From positions 94,846-158,845 of the forward strand of contig MU839184.1 of NCBI GenBank assembly GCA_030685235.1: 64,000 nucleotides of DNA. The letters run 5' to 3'. The notes under the pieces were generated by a model. The model made no database searches. It saw only the letters and a program-made list of their open reading frames with translations, and was not told the DNA's origin. Positions 41,441 to 55,190 of this stretch are shown here, piece after piece; the stretch's first letter is position 1; each line of letters opens with the position of its first letter. The position numbers and the translations under genes were made by a program. The DNA comes from Copromyces sp. CBS 386.78. Lineage: Eukaryota; Ascomycota; Sordariomycetes; Sordariales; Sordariaceae.

Positions 41441-41781
41441 TGCTTGGATGTAACGATTGTTAACCGTCGACTGCGCGTTTTTATGGACGGCTGTCCCGCC
41501 AAAACGGTACGCTTGTGCGCAATAAAAATTTGGTCTAAAAGTAAAATCGTCTACAACGGGAAATTCTTCCTAAAAGTAATTTGTATTTATAACGGAAACT
41601 TTTGTACAATAATAATTCAAATTAATAATATAGCCTTCCTAGAAATTTATTATTAGTAATAAAATAATATTTTGTAGAAAATTTATTTCGATTAAATTTA
41701 CCTTTAATATTTTTATATACTTTTTTTGCTAACGGCCAATTTTATTTGTATTATGCTTTTATAGGCGCAATCTTTTTGTGT

Positions 41782-41835
41782 GTTAGTATACGATTGTAAG
41801 TTAATATACGATTGTAAGTTGATATACGATTGGGG
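41782..41835. repeat. 18-bp tandem repeat
   Basis: Three units of GTTAATATACGATTGTAA with one or two changes each. Confidence 0.9.
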
Positions 41836-43225
41836 ATTAAAAGGTATAATGTACTAGTATAATTATTCTATTTAAAACTATTACGATATTTATCTACTAT
41901 TCGCTATCTTAATATTTATTTATTACTCTTCTATTCTTTTAGGTTATTCTATTACTATCCTACTCTTTAGTATTTGCTAACTACCCTATTATCCCGCCTC
42001 TTATTCCTATTCTATTGTTAAGATATAATATTTATTTAGTTGCTACCTAACAAGTTTTTATATTAGGACCTCTAAATATTTATTCTATTAATATATTAAA
42101 TAGTATCGATTTTATACCTATTTCTATATTAGATACCTTTATATAATATATTAAAATTATATTAGGGATCTTAGTCTATTAGTAGTAATCGGTACTAGTA
42201 TTTTTAATATATTGCGCTTTAACCGGCCGAATGCTCCGGAGAGGGGTGAAATTTATATACCGGTCTATATATTTAGGGGGACTTTATTATATTTACGTTA
42301 GTATATTGTAGGTAAAAGGTAGGAATTGGGGGTTATTACTTTAATATTTTACTATATATATATTAAAATCCTATACGTAAATAGGAATTTGTATATAGTT
42401 AAATTGTATATACGGAGTATAATATTGTTAATTTTCTCGTTTATATATATTTACAATACTTTATTAGTATTAAGGTTAAAAATCCTTAATAATCTCTAGC
42501 ATTTACCTTGGGGCCTTATATAGAGTTTAGTAGGTATTCTATAGGGAAGAGGCTTAATTATCCTATTTATATGCGTAGAAATTAGAAATTAGGAATAGAT
42601 TGGAAGGATGGGATTGAATGCCGGGTAGTTAGGGTATTACCTATTTTTAAAATTGTATAGTTGTAAGTTAGAATAATTATTAGTATTATGGCGGGGAGAA
42701 GGTAGAAATTTATTAACTTGGGTAGGTACTTCGGCTAGATTCGCTAACTAATAGAATCTACCCGGCGGGATTTCTCCTACCCGACTTTATTTTCTTTTTA
42801 TTTTATAAATTTTCCTTACTACTATTCCTTTCTTTTATATTATTAATAAAATATTTAAAATTTATATTTTTATTATATTAATATTACTAATATTTAATAG
42901 GAGAGGAAATTTATTTATATTCGGTTATATTAAAAAAGTATAATTACTATTATTTTAGTATTAAATTAAAGTTTTTCTAATTTAATTAATAAGTTTTTCT
43001 AATTTATATTTAGTATATTTTAGAATCCCCGAATAAATTAGGTAGGTTTAAAGTTAGTATAATTAATAGCCTTTTTAATAGAAGGTAGTTTATTATATAG
43101 TTTAGTAGCGTAATTATAAAAGGGAATAATTAATTTATATAATTGATTAAAGAAAATTTTAAAATTAATTAATTTCTTATTTATAGTTAGTTGGCGGTAC
43201 AACCGATTATTTACTTTAAGATTTA

Positions 43226-43340
43226 AATATTTAGCTGGAAGCTTTAATAGTTTAGTTGGAAGCTAGATATTTAGATTGGAAGTTAAATATTTAAATTGGA
43301 AATTAGTAGAAGTTCGATAATTAGATTGGAAGTTCGGTAT
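43226..43340. repeat. Degenerate tandem repeat in RIP block
   Basis: Five or six imperfect copies of a TTTAGATTGGAAGTTAAATA-like unit with uneven spacing. Confidence 0.65.
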
Positions 43341-43953
43341 TGAAAAGGAATTCGATATGCCGACCGGGGATTAGGATAAGGTAATACGGGCTATTCCTTT
43401 TGAAATATTAATACATAGAGGAATATATTAATTTATATTTATTCGATAGAAATTATTGTGAAATAGGTTAATTTAAGTGAATTATTAATCGACGGTTTAG
43501 GAAAGATTTATTATTATATTTAGGTAATTCGGAGGGGTATAAGCCCCCGCCCCTTTAAATATATTTTTAATATTAGGGTTATAATCGGTTGCCGTAAGGC
43601 GTTACCGATATTATTAGCGAGCGATAGTTTTATATTCGGAAAATATATATTAATATATACAAATATAAAATAGCGGAGCTAAGGGCGATAAATAATATAT
43701 TTTTAAATATTAGTAATTATCGGTATTGAGCGAAAGGAGGGAGGGAGGCGGGGATAATAATTAAGGAAATTATTAATAAAATATTAGGAGAAGATAAATA
43801 GTAATAATTAGGGAAGTTATTAATAAAGTATTAGGAGAAGATAGGTAATAATAGGTAGGGGATAAGGATTAGCTTATTTTAGAATAATGCGTATTATAAT
43901 AATTTATATTTTCGTACGCTTAACCGTTATATTCGCCTTATTCGTTTAATAAT

Positions 43954-44402
43954 AAGAAACGCTATCTGCACGGGGTAAAAACCCTATCTGCACGGGGAAG
44001 AAAAAGTGACTTTCAATGTCCTTTTTGGAGTACTAGAAGGTATAAAAAGAAGGCAAAAAGTATATCGAATTTTTCCTTATTTTTTTCTCTACCTGACAGT
44101 ACCCTCTTGGATAATGTATATACCTAGTAGCCTGAGGAAACCTTAGGAAAAGAAGCAATTATAAATAAATATTTAGAAATATTAAAAGTCCAAAATTCCA
44201 AGAAAGCAGGATTTCGATAACGCCTAAAGCTATAAGGGGGGTATGAAGTTGGTACTTACCTCTAAAAATCCGTCAGAAATCGACGAATAATTTGCTACTA
44301 CTTTTACTTTTATATACCAAAGTTTGACAAAGTTATACTTAAAAAACACAAAGTGGATCCCCGTGCAGATAGAGTTTTTACCCCGTGCAGATAGAGTTTC
44401 TC
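43954..44402. mobile_element. 449-bp TIR element with doubled terminal motif, 8-bp duplication
   Basis: The ends read (G/A)AGAAAC-x-CTATCTGCACGGGG twice in succession on the left and the reverse complement twice on the right (CCCCGTGCAGATAGAG). TTAATAAT is at 43946-43953 and 44403-44410. The interior keeps normal CA/TG content, in contrast to its surroundings. There is no coding frame. It shares its plan with 49626-50039. Confidence 0.88.
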
Positions 44403-47400
44403 TTAATAATAATAGGGGGGTAAATTTCTATATTTACTTTTATACTTATTTATTTAAATAAAATAGTATATAACGTTTTCGACTACGATTTAATTATATA
44501 AATTATATAGTGTAGTATAGTATAGTAATAGGAATGGGAGCGGCGGGGTTGAAGTTTGGATAAGGTAGTTTAGAGGATGGAATATATATACCGTAGGATT
44601 TCTTTAGGTCTTTGGGAAATATTGTTGGAAGTGGATATTACGAAGGGAATATGGTAAAAGGTTTTGGGAGATGCGAGACGATGGCGGCGTAAAGGATAGA
44701 TAGCGGGGATAGGATTTAGGTTTATACGAAGGAGAAAATGGGAATGTGGAAAGGTTATATATTTAATTTATACGTTGCCCGGTTTTGGTTTACTATTATA
44801 ATTGAAGTACGAAGGTATTTGGCCGATAGATATAGTATTGGCGGGTCGAAGGATTTAATATAGAAAGAGCCTAAGAGAAGATTAATTTTATATTTTATTT
44901 TATAAGTAAATACCGAGAAATTATATTTATTCTTTAAGTATTTATATTTATATTAAAAAATCCCTGAATAATAATATAGCGTATTTATATTAAATTAATA
45001 ATTAAAGTATTATAGGGACGAGAATATTAATAATAATTTTTTATTATTTCCTAACTTATATAAAATAGATTAAAAAAGGTAGGTAGAATAGAGTATAAAG
45101 AGAATAAAATATATATATAGTTATATTTTATATATAATAAATTTAGTAATATAATATAAATTTTATAGAACTTTATTATATAAGGTTTCGCTAATTCTAT
45201 AGTTTAAATAAATTTTATATAAAGTAAATATTGTAATAAATATATATGAAAGTATTCTTATCCTATTTGGGTATTATCTATATACATTTTGGGACTCTTA
45301 TTAGAAACCCGAAAATATTACGACCGTTTCTTAATTTATATATAGGATAATAAAGAATAGGCTCCTTTTTTCTACCTTCTTCTAGGGGGGTAAAGTACGT
45401 TACTACGATATAAATTCGGGTATAGATTGTGATTTTATAGGTAAAGATCCCGTTAACCTTTGCTATCTATAATTTTGTATTTAGTATTAAGTATTTTATT
45501 CGAATAAAATCCCTGATGCGAAAGTTGAATTTCTTATTGAATATATTTGTAAATGACGCCGTTTTATATTATAAGATATTATTATTACCTAGACTTATAA
45601 AATATATTTTATAATCGAATTCTATTATTTTCCGAAGTAGATTGGCGAATATTGTACCTTCTTTAAATTCATTTATATATAAGAGTTTATTTTATTATTA
45701 TTTTACAATATTAGGCCGGACCAAAAAATATATAAACGGGGATTAGTATTCTAATATATATAGAATATTAAATTTTGAAATACTATTATTATTTAATTAT
45801 TCCCCTAATTACGAATCTTATTTTTGAGCGGTAATAGGATAAAGTTCTTTTAATTTCTAGAACCTTTTATAATTAACGGGGTCAGTATATTTAAAATAAT
45901 TAGTAAATAAATAAGTGATAATTTACTATATTTAATTCCTTTTTAATAATATAAATATTATATTATAGAAGTTTATACGGCTAATATTAATTTTATATTT
46001 GCTTTTTATTCTTATTAATTTTATTCTCCGTCCATTATTTTCGAAATTATAGCCTTATTATTTATTTATATTGAAATTTACTTAATAGTATAAATATTAT
46101 ATAAAGAATTCTATATTCTCTTATAATTTTGTGATAATATAAGCCCTAATATATATTAGGAAGTATTAACTTTTTACTTTATTTGCCTTTTATTTTACCT
46201 ATATTTAAATTATTATTCCCGTTTATATTATTTATTTTTATTCTTATTCTATTCTATATATTACTTAACGCTATAAACTTCGTAGACGATACTATTAATA
46301 TTAATAATATTATTATAGAAGGAGCCCGAACTAATATTATAATAGCTACTCTTATACTAGGTTTTAAATTGGGTAAACCCGAGAATTATAGCGTTAGAAT
46401 AGGGGTTTCTTTTCGAAGGTAAATTATATAATTATATAGTCCGATAGCCCGCTAAGGTTTTAATACCTTTCGAATAATAGGTTTCTTCCTATAGGTAATC
46501 TTTTTACTGCTATTCTATAAGTCTTTTCGAATATAGAATATAAATTAGATAGTTTTTCTTTTTGCTAGTAACTTTGCTTTAAACGTACCCCGGTTACGCT
46601 ATTTATTCTAATTGCTATTTATTATAATAATATTGACGGTATATATCCAAAATACGAAAATAATATAATTTTTCGCGGTGAATTTTTTATCTTTCGGGAA
46701 TCCGCTCTTTAAAACCGCTAAATTAAAATATCCCAATTTTTTATTAATAACCAATCCTTCGATATATTTAATTAATTTATTTTTAAAGTATTTATCTTTA
46801 AATTAAATATATAAAAATATTAGAATTGTAATAACAGCTTTACTCACTTACTATATATTTATTGAATTAATATACTTTTTAATAAAGAATATTTAAATTT
46901 ATCCTATTAAGAAAGGAAACGTCTGAAATTTAATAACCGTTTTATCGGATGCTTTTTCGGATAGGAAGTTTCTTTTATTAAAATTAAATATTAAATATAG
47001 AAAGTACTTTCCTAAACCTTAATATTTAGAATATATAATATTGCCGGGCTATAATTAAATAACGTTTAATATTAGGAATAGAATTATTAGAATATTTAAT
47101 ATTCGGAAATCTTATAATAGGCCTAACTCTTTATATACGCTCTTATAATATTTCGGATATATTATTTTTATTTTTTTAATATTTTGAAAATATTAGAAGT
47201 AATAGCGACTTTAATTCTATATATTAAATTAGAGATTAGAACGCTTTTCCTTCTAAATAAAGTAAAATTAATAAAAAAATTTAATTATATATAAAAGGCA
47301 TTTATATATTTTCTATTATTATAGTATATTTTTAATTAATATATTAATAAAAGGATAAATAAAAATTTGTTTATTATTGTTAATATTAATTTCTATACCC

Positions 47401-49625
47401 CTATTAAATTCGGTTATATAAGTAAATAATTTTAGAATATTTAATAATTCTATTCTAAATAGTCCGAATATAATTAGAATTATATTAAATTATTACTCTC
47501 GAATATTCTTAAGGAAAAATTGGCAGAATAAATATATATTAAAGGTTAATTATTATATTAATTAGAATAATTTAAATTCATTTGTGAATATTTATAATAG
47601 TAAAAATTATACTTCCTTATAGTTAGGAATACCTTTAACCTCTTTTAGCTTATATATTTATTCGTTTATAAAATATATTTTGGAATATATTTTAAATTCG
47701 AATTCTCTTCGGAATAGTAATATAAAGATAGCGGGTCTAAATTTTATTTACTCTTCGTTATAATAATAACGAATTATAAAAGGCGTTTTAAAATCTACCT
47801 AAGTAGAAGGAACTTTAAAATTAAAATTATAATTAATTTTAATATAATTTATATATTTAAAAATTTATAAATATTTAAATAAAATATAGTTATCCTCTAT
47901 TATAAAAAGCTTTTAATAGCCCGAATTAGGTTTTATTCGAAGGAATAAGAAAGATTGGCTAATTGTTTTTATTTATTAATTAAATTAGGTTTTTATAAAT
48001 ATTTACTAAATAAATAAAATTTTATCGCCGAATCTATATTCTTATTATATAGTAATCGAATAATTAAGATTATAATAAATAATTTTTCCTATATAAATTG
48101 TTTTATACTTTTACTTAGAATATTTATATATTTAATCTCTATATCTATACTAATAAATAAAATTTAATAGAAAAAATAGTTTTCTATTTAAGTATATAAA
48201 ATATTGCCCCGACGTAATTTGGATTAATTATCCCTACTATAAATATTTTTATAGTTTAATAATTAATTTATTAATATATATTATTATACTTCAATAGATT
48301 TTATTTCGTATATTCGACGATTTAAATAGGGTTTACAATATATATTTAATATTAATAATATAATATTATTCTTATTATAAAACCTAGTTTAATAGGAAAT
48401 AGGCGTTTAATAATATTATATAATTTTATATTTTATTAATAGGTTAATTATTATTAAATTTATTAATAAATATACTTTTGGATATAAGTAAAGAATAAAT
48501 CTTATTAAAATTCTTTATTTCTTTAAATACTATAATTATATCCTTATAATTTTCTTAGGATATTTTCGTATTTTGTAGTTATATTACTAATAAGTTTTAG
48601 AAAAGCGTCATTTTAATAGGCTTTTACTTATAAGGCACTTCTAATATTAGATTAGAAAACGTGTGCGTCCTAGTATTATAAGTATATTGTACGTACTTTT
48701 ACATTATAAATGTGGTTGTAGGGATAGCCGGGGGTATAGTCGATATAGGTATTTTAATATTTAGGGATAATATTTGAATTGAAGTTGTTAAAGTAGCTAA
48801 AGTAAAAATAGTTATATTTGAATTAGATTTAGAAGTAGGTAATTATTTAGGATTATAAGTATCGCTACTATAATTACTACTTATACTAAGGTCGTTTATA
48901 AAAATATCCTCTTCATTTACTTCGAAATTATTACCCCTCTATATATTATTATTATTTTCTTCGCTCGTATTAATATCTAATAACTCTTCGACTAAGAATA
49001 TTATAATATCGTTTAATATATTATCGATAATATTTAAAATTATTTTTTCCTCCCTATAATTATCCTCTATAATTTCTATAAATACCTTAATTAATTTATT
49101 ATTTAATATTTTTATAAACGTTTTATTTAATTCTATAGGTAATATATTAATACTATTATTATTTTCGGTTACGTTTTAACTGGCTTTAACCTATATTACG
49201 GTCCTATTCGGTAATATAATTGAATAAGTTATTTTTAAAAGTATAAATATATTTATATTTTTAATAAGAGGGGGATTTATTTTAATTCTTTTATAATTAA
49301 GCTATTCCCGAATTATGTCCGAGTTTAAGTTGTCTAAATTTAAATCGTCCGAATTCGAATTTTCAATTGAATTTAAACCGGTTAAATCCGTTGGAGCTTC
49401 GAATTTATCCTAATTTAACTTTAAATTTATTAAATTAAATATATTATTATAGGTTGGTATTCGCGCGGCCGAATTTATACTATTTCCGGAAGCCGTTATA
49501 AAGGTTATTAATAGTGCCCTAAAGTTCTGCTATTTAGATATTATAGCGGTAGGGTATTGAAATATGAAAGTTAACCGAATAGAAAAAGAAGGTATGAAAG
49601 ATGTACTGAGCTATCTCTATGAAAA

Positions 49626-50039
49626 GAGAAACTCTATTTGCACCGTAGCTAAACTCTATTTCCACCGTAGTCCAAAACGAGAATTCAAAGTTACTCTACG
49701 AAAATAAGGGCCTATAGCCTCAAAGTAGGCTTAGAATTTTCGTAATTTTCTACTCTATCTAATGGATTTCAAACTTATTCCTAGATGTTACCCCAGCTCT
49801 TAAATATACTAAGGGTCTTAAAAAACTAAAATATATTTTAGGATTTTTTCTATTTCTTAAAGCAATTGGTAGGACAGGCGGTAGATGAGTTAGTAAGTGA
49901 ATTATAATAGAGAAAAACTTAAGGAATCTGAAAATACAATTTTTATTCTTAGAGCTTATTATTTGGCTAAGTTATACCTGATTAAAGTTTTGGACTACGG
50001 TGCAAATAGAGTTTGGCTACGGTGCAAATAGAGTTTCTC
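49626..50039. mobile_element. 414-bp TIR element with doubled terminal motif, 8-bp duplication
   Basis: The left end GAGAAACTCTATTTGCACCG is followed by a second CTAAACTCTATTTCCACCG; the right end is the mirror image. TATGAAAA is at 49618-49625 and 50040-50047. The interior is not RIP-mutated. The terminal GAGAAACTCTAT(C/T)TGCAC is shared with 43954-44402, so they are two subfamilies of one family. Confidence 0.9.
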
Positions 50040-51030
50040 TATGAAAAAGAGGTAGTATTTGCCGTTTCGAAAAAAGGCCGTCTTTAATTATTATTTATTT
50101 GTCGATAATAAGTCGTAGTTGTGACTATAAATTTATCCCTTACTACCTTTGTACTATCGAAGAATTTTATTACTTATATATAGTTAATATACGATGTTTA
50201 TTTATTTAGAAAATAATAATAGGATGTAATATAAACGTTATTTTATTAATGGCTATAGGAAAGTAAGGAGTATAGGGTTTTCGATCCCTATTGGCTATAT
50301 AGGGCGGGGATATAAAGTATTTCGGTATATATTAGTTTAAATTCGAAGTACGTACTTTAAATAAGAATCCGATAAAATAGAAGCGGTTATTAATATAGGG
50401 TTAGCTTTATTATATTATATAAGGGAGTTTAGGCCTCTTTGAATTTTAATTCCTCCTCCTTTGTATTCTACTTTTAAATTCCCTTTTCTTCTCTTTTTTT
50501 TATAATTTAATTTTAATAACCCGTTTATCGTTAAGTTCGTAAGCGTTTTACTTTAATTTTATATAGGATTTATAAATTAATTTTCCTTCTTATACGATTA
50601 TTTTTATTTTTTTTTATTAAAATATACGCTATTAATTCTTATATTTATATTATTTCGTTATTACGTAATTTAGGCTTTAGGGGTATATATATATTTATTT
50701 CCGTTACTTTTCATTTGTTTTTTATATATTTATATTTAATTCCCCTTATTTATAATAAAACGGCTTCCGTTAAAATATTGGGTAGCGGCTTATTATTTAT
50801 AATTTTTAATGTAGAGTAGGATTATATAAGTTAAAATAATTCCGAGGTTTACTATTTTAAATATTTTACTAATTATTTTATTTTATAGCCTTTTAGCCCG
50901 TTTAATATTAATATTAATAATAATACTTCTACGTATTAATAATTATTTATAGCTCTCCTTACGTAATTATTACTGGAAATATAATTTTAATTCTCGATCC
51001 TTTTAATAATTACCCCGGTATAATAAATAA

Positions 51031-51146
51031 TTCTTTCGGGTAGTTAACGTCTGTAAATTACTCTTTTAGGTAGTTAACGTTTATAAATAGCCCTTTTAAA
51101 TAATTAACGTTTGTAAATAGCTCTTTTGGGTAATTAATGTTAATAG
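51031..51146. repeat. 30-bp tandem repeat
   Basis: Nearly four units of CTCTTTT(G/A)GGTA(G/A)TTAACGT..TAAATAG. The differences between units are almost all transitions, as expected if RIP acted on an array. Confidence 0.9.
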
Positions 51147-53339
51147 ATATAATTTTCGGCTAATTTAATAAATATTATAAATTTTAATAACGAGAATATT
51201 ATAAGTATTTTTAATATATTAAATATTTATTTATATATATTAATTCTTTTATAGGATTTTAAGTTTATTTAGGTTAGGGGCGTTAGAAAATGTAAAGTTA
51301 AATAGAGTAAAAAGGATAATACTTTTAAGAAGCGTATTAAAAATATTAGATTTTTAGCGGATATTAGTAATGACGATATCGACGTCGATATTTTTATATA
51401 GTAAGGACGTAAAAATATTATTAAATATCCGTTATATTAGGAAAAAATAATTGTCCTATAGATTAAAGTTCGATTTATATAGCGGTTATATATTATAATT
51501 TATATTAGTAATGTAAATACGAAATGTAAAAGAATTTATACTATAATTATAAAGAAGTTCGAAGAGTTGTATAGGACATTTATTTATAATAAAACTATTA
51601 TTAAATAGAATAATTACTTTTGTTAATAGCGCTTCTATATTATTAGAAGGGTTAAGGATATTATTATATATATTAATAAATAGGACGATAATTTTAATGC
51701 CTTCTATTACTAGGAAATTATCGAATAATTTTTCTATAATTATTAGGAGAAGCCGGGCGGTATTGAAGAGTTTAAGTAAGTATTTTTTTAATTTAAAGGA
51801 TTTAATATTTGGGCGTTTACTTTTAAAGTTAGGAATTGGGTTTATAATGAATTCGAATTATCTTTAATATGAAATATTTATATTAATAAAATTATAATAG
51901 GCGTCTATATTTAGGTTATAATTATAATAAAATTATATAATTATAATATTTATATTAAGTTCGTTAGCTACCTTCCTAAGTATTATGCTTATAACCACGA
52001 GGAATTCTGTAATTATTAGGAGGAGATTAATATAAATTAGTCTGAATACAATAAACTAATTAATAAGGATTTCGCCGTCTTTAAATTAATTGAATTGTAA
52101 AAAAAGAAAATAAATGGCTATTCTTTCTTAATTAATCCGGAGGTTAGATTGCGTAGGAATTTTATTCCTTTTAATATAATACGTAAGGGTAATAGAACCC
52201 CGACTACGAATATTGGCGGAAGTACCCCCGGCTATAAAAAGATTGTAGAAGAGTTAACCGAAAAGTAATAATTTTAGGAAGAAGTTAATATTAATACCGA
52301 ATAGGATAATAAATAAATATTTAATTAGGGATTTATATAAAATATAATGAGATTATTTTAATAATTTATTATATAAAAGTATCCCCTTTCTTTATTATTA
52401 TTTTAAATAATAATATATTTTTATTTTTTTAAGCCCGGAGTTTTATTATTATAGGTATTTAGGGATGGAGTTTATAGGTATTAATTAGGAAAAATAGTAC
52501 CGATATTTGATATTTTATTTTTTTTATTCTTTTATAAGGGTTATTTCGCGATCCTTTATATATAATGATAATAGAGGAAAGAGGGACGAAATTATAATAT
52601 CTATAGTAATTTTATATTCGGTTATTTTTTTTATTTTTTTTATATTTTATATTATTAGTATATATTAAATTATAATGTTTATATTATATGAAAGATATAG
52701 TATTAAACGTAAGTAAATACTATTATACTTTTAAATATTTTGATATTTGTCTATAATAGAATTAATTATTTTTAAAAATATTTTTTAATTCTAATCTAAT
52801 TAATATAATTATAAAATTATTTAAATATTTATAAATACGGTTCTCTTTCCTACTACTATATTGCGAGATTTCCTAATATTAATTCAATTTTAAGTATAGA
52901 TTTTAATTTAAGAAATTTCTAAATTTTCTACACCCTGGTTGGGTATTATTAAAATAATTATTAATATATATAGGTACGGTGTATTATCCTATTTAATACG
53001 TTTATTCCCGGACGTAATAAGGTAAATCTCTTAATTTCTTCCTTCCGTACCTTATCCCCGTTTTTTCCTTTTATATTTTACTAATTATTATTACGATTTC
53101 TATATAAATGAAAAGATTGATATAGCCTTCTTATATTAATATTATCGTTGTATTATATTATTATAATATTTTTCTACCCTATTCCCCGTCGTTAATGCGC
53201 CTTTTTTCCCCGCTTCGTATAGTAATTTCGAATATAAATTACGTTTTTCTTACTTTAAAATTATATAAAATAGTTAATATATATTTATTAGAATATATAT
53301 TTGTAATAGGAAAAATATTTATTAGACGTTAGCGCGGCG

Positions 53340-55190
53340 GAAAAGCTATTGCTTTTTTAGACCTTAAATTACCCGGACGTAGAAGTAGGCCTCTTAGTAA
53401 TAAAAATAAACCCCGCGCTATTATAGTTCCTAGTATTATTCTAGTTAGAGTTATTTTTACTTCGATCGTTTAAGTTTTTATTATTGATTTAATTGCTATT
53501 CTTATTGTCCTAACTTTAAAAGACCCGAAGTTATATAGAAGTAGACCCCTTAGTAGTAAGAATAAGAAGTTTCTAGTTAAAAGGGAAGTTACTATAATTA
53601 TTTCCGCTATTATTATTATTCCTTTTATTATTCTTTTTATTTACGTTCCTAATTAATATAATATAATTATAGACCCCGCCTACGTTCCCGATTAATAGGA
53701 TGTATTAGAAGATTTACGAATTGTTTTTGATATTGCCGATACTATTATAAGTAAAGGCGTTTATTTAAATAATTATTATAAAGTATTTTTAATATAATTG
53801 AAAGATGTTGTAGATAATAATAATTTTAATAAAGGATTAACGTTTATAATATTTGTTATTAGTATTGTAGGAGTTTTAAATATAAGTGAATAAAAATTTA
53901 TATGTAATATAAAAGTTAATTGGGACGAATATTATAAAAGGTAGTTAAAGTTAATTCGTTTTTTCCGTTATTTAATTATAGAAATAAAGGTTATTAATTG
54001 CGATGGGAATATAGTATTATTTAAGATTAAATTTATTAATAAAGAAGATTTTTCGGAAATTTTGCTTTATATTAGTAAATTTATTTTAATTTAATTATAA
54101 ACCTATAAAGTCCTTTGCCTACCCTATACCGCTATTTTTATAGAGGATTTTTACGATTAAATTATTATATCCGCTTTTAAAGTTGTTAAAGGTTTTATTG
54201 CCGGGAATATAGTTATTACAAAAAGTAACCCTTTTAAATGTAAATGTAGCCGCCTTCCTAAAAATAAGAGAGAGGTTTAATTAATACCCTTAATTTCTTT
54301 TATTATTATTATTCTTATATACGAAGAGAGAATAGAGAATATTATAATTAAAATTGATAAAGCTAATGTATTAAATTATAATATATTTGCTGAAAATAAA
54401 GTCGCTTCCGGTATTAATAGAAATAATTAAAAAATTGAATAGGATAGCGATATTGAATCCGATAAATATAGACCCCGGAAGAGATTTCGCCTTAATTTGA
54501 ATTAGTATAATTATTACCCTCACGAATAGTTTATTTGTAACCTTAATAATAAAAATAAAAATAAGGATCTAATTATATTAAATAATAATATTATTATCCC
54601 GGTAAATAATAATGTTCCTACTCCCGTTTTATTAAGTAATAATATTCCCGCCCTTAACCTTTAATTATTAAAAAATATTATTATATTAGGCGGTTATATT
54701 TAAGAATTTCTAATCGATTTTTCTTTAGAAGATTCCCTCTCCGAATATATTATTATTCTTAGGGTATTTAATAAATTTATATTCAATTCGGAAAATACCC
54801 CCCCGTTTACTCTAAAAATTACCTAGACCTTTAATAAGTTAGAGGAAATTCCTGAACCTTATGATTTCTATAAGTATAGGGGAGAGCGCGAAGTTGTTTA
54901 ATAGTTTACTAATTGGAGATATAATATTATTAAATATAAAAGCGAAGTTTAGGCTCCTATTATAATACGAGTAGAATTGGTGGAGTGTTAATATGAGGGA
55001 ATAGATGAAAATGATTTTAATAGTTTATACGAATTATAAATATTAAGAAAATACTTTATTAACTTTAATTTAAAGCTGGTATATTTTAAAGGTATAAAAG
55101 ATTGGACTCTAAAGAATATTTTATATAATATCCTCCTACTTAAATTCAAATTCCCTATTAACTTTTTTAATAAATTTTACTTATTATAAT
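53340..55190 (+). pseudogene. Unclassified RIP-degraded coding relic
   Basis: Read through stops, the plus strand gives DLKLPGRRSRPLSNKNKPR and a second RSRPLSSKNK, AT-hook-like basic motifs (GRP core altered to SRP by a possible G-to-A change). Further on are FKCKCSRLPKNKR, KYRPRKRFRLNLN and YDFYKYRGEREVV. The length and AT-hook-like start suggest a transposon protein, but I do not recognise the family. Confidence 0.4.

Noticed and set aside
46183..46422. 79-codon hydrophobic frame in the AT-rich block
   Set aside because: The Ile/Leu/Phe-rich composition follows from AT-rich codons. It has no signal peptide logic or conserved motif, and lies in RIP-degraded DNA.
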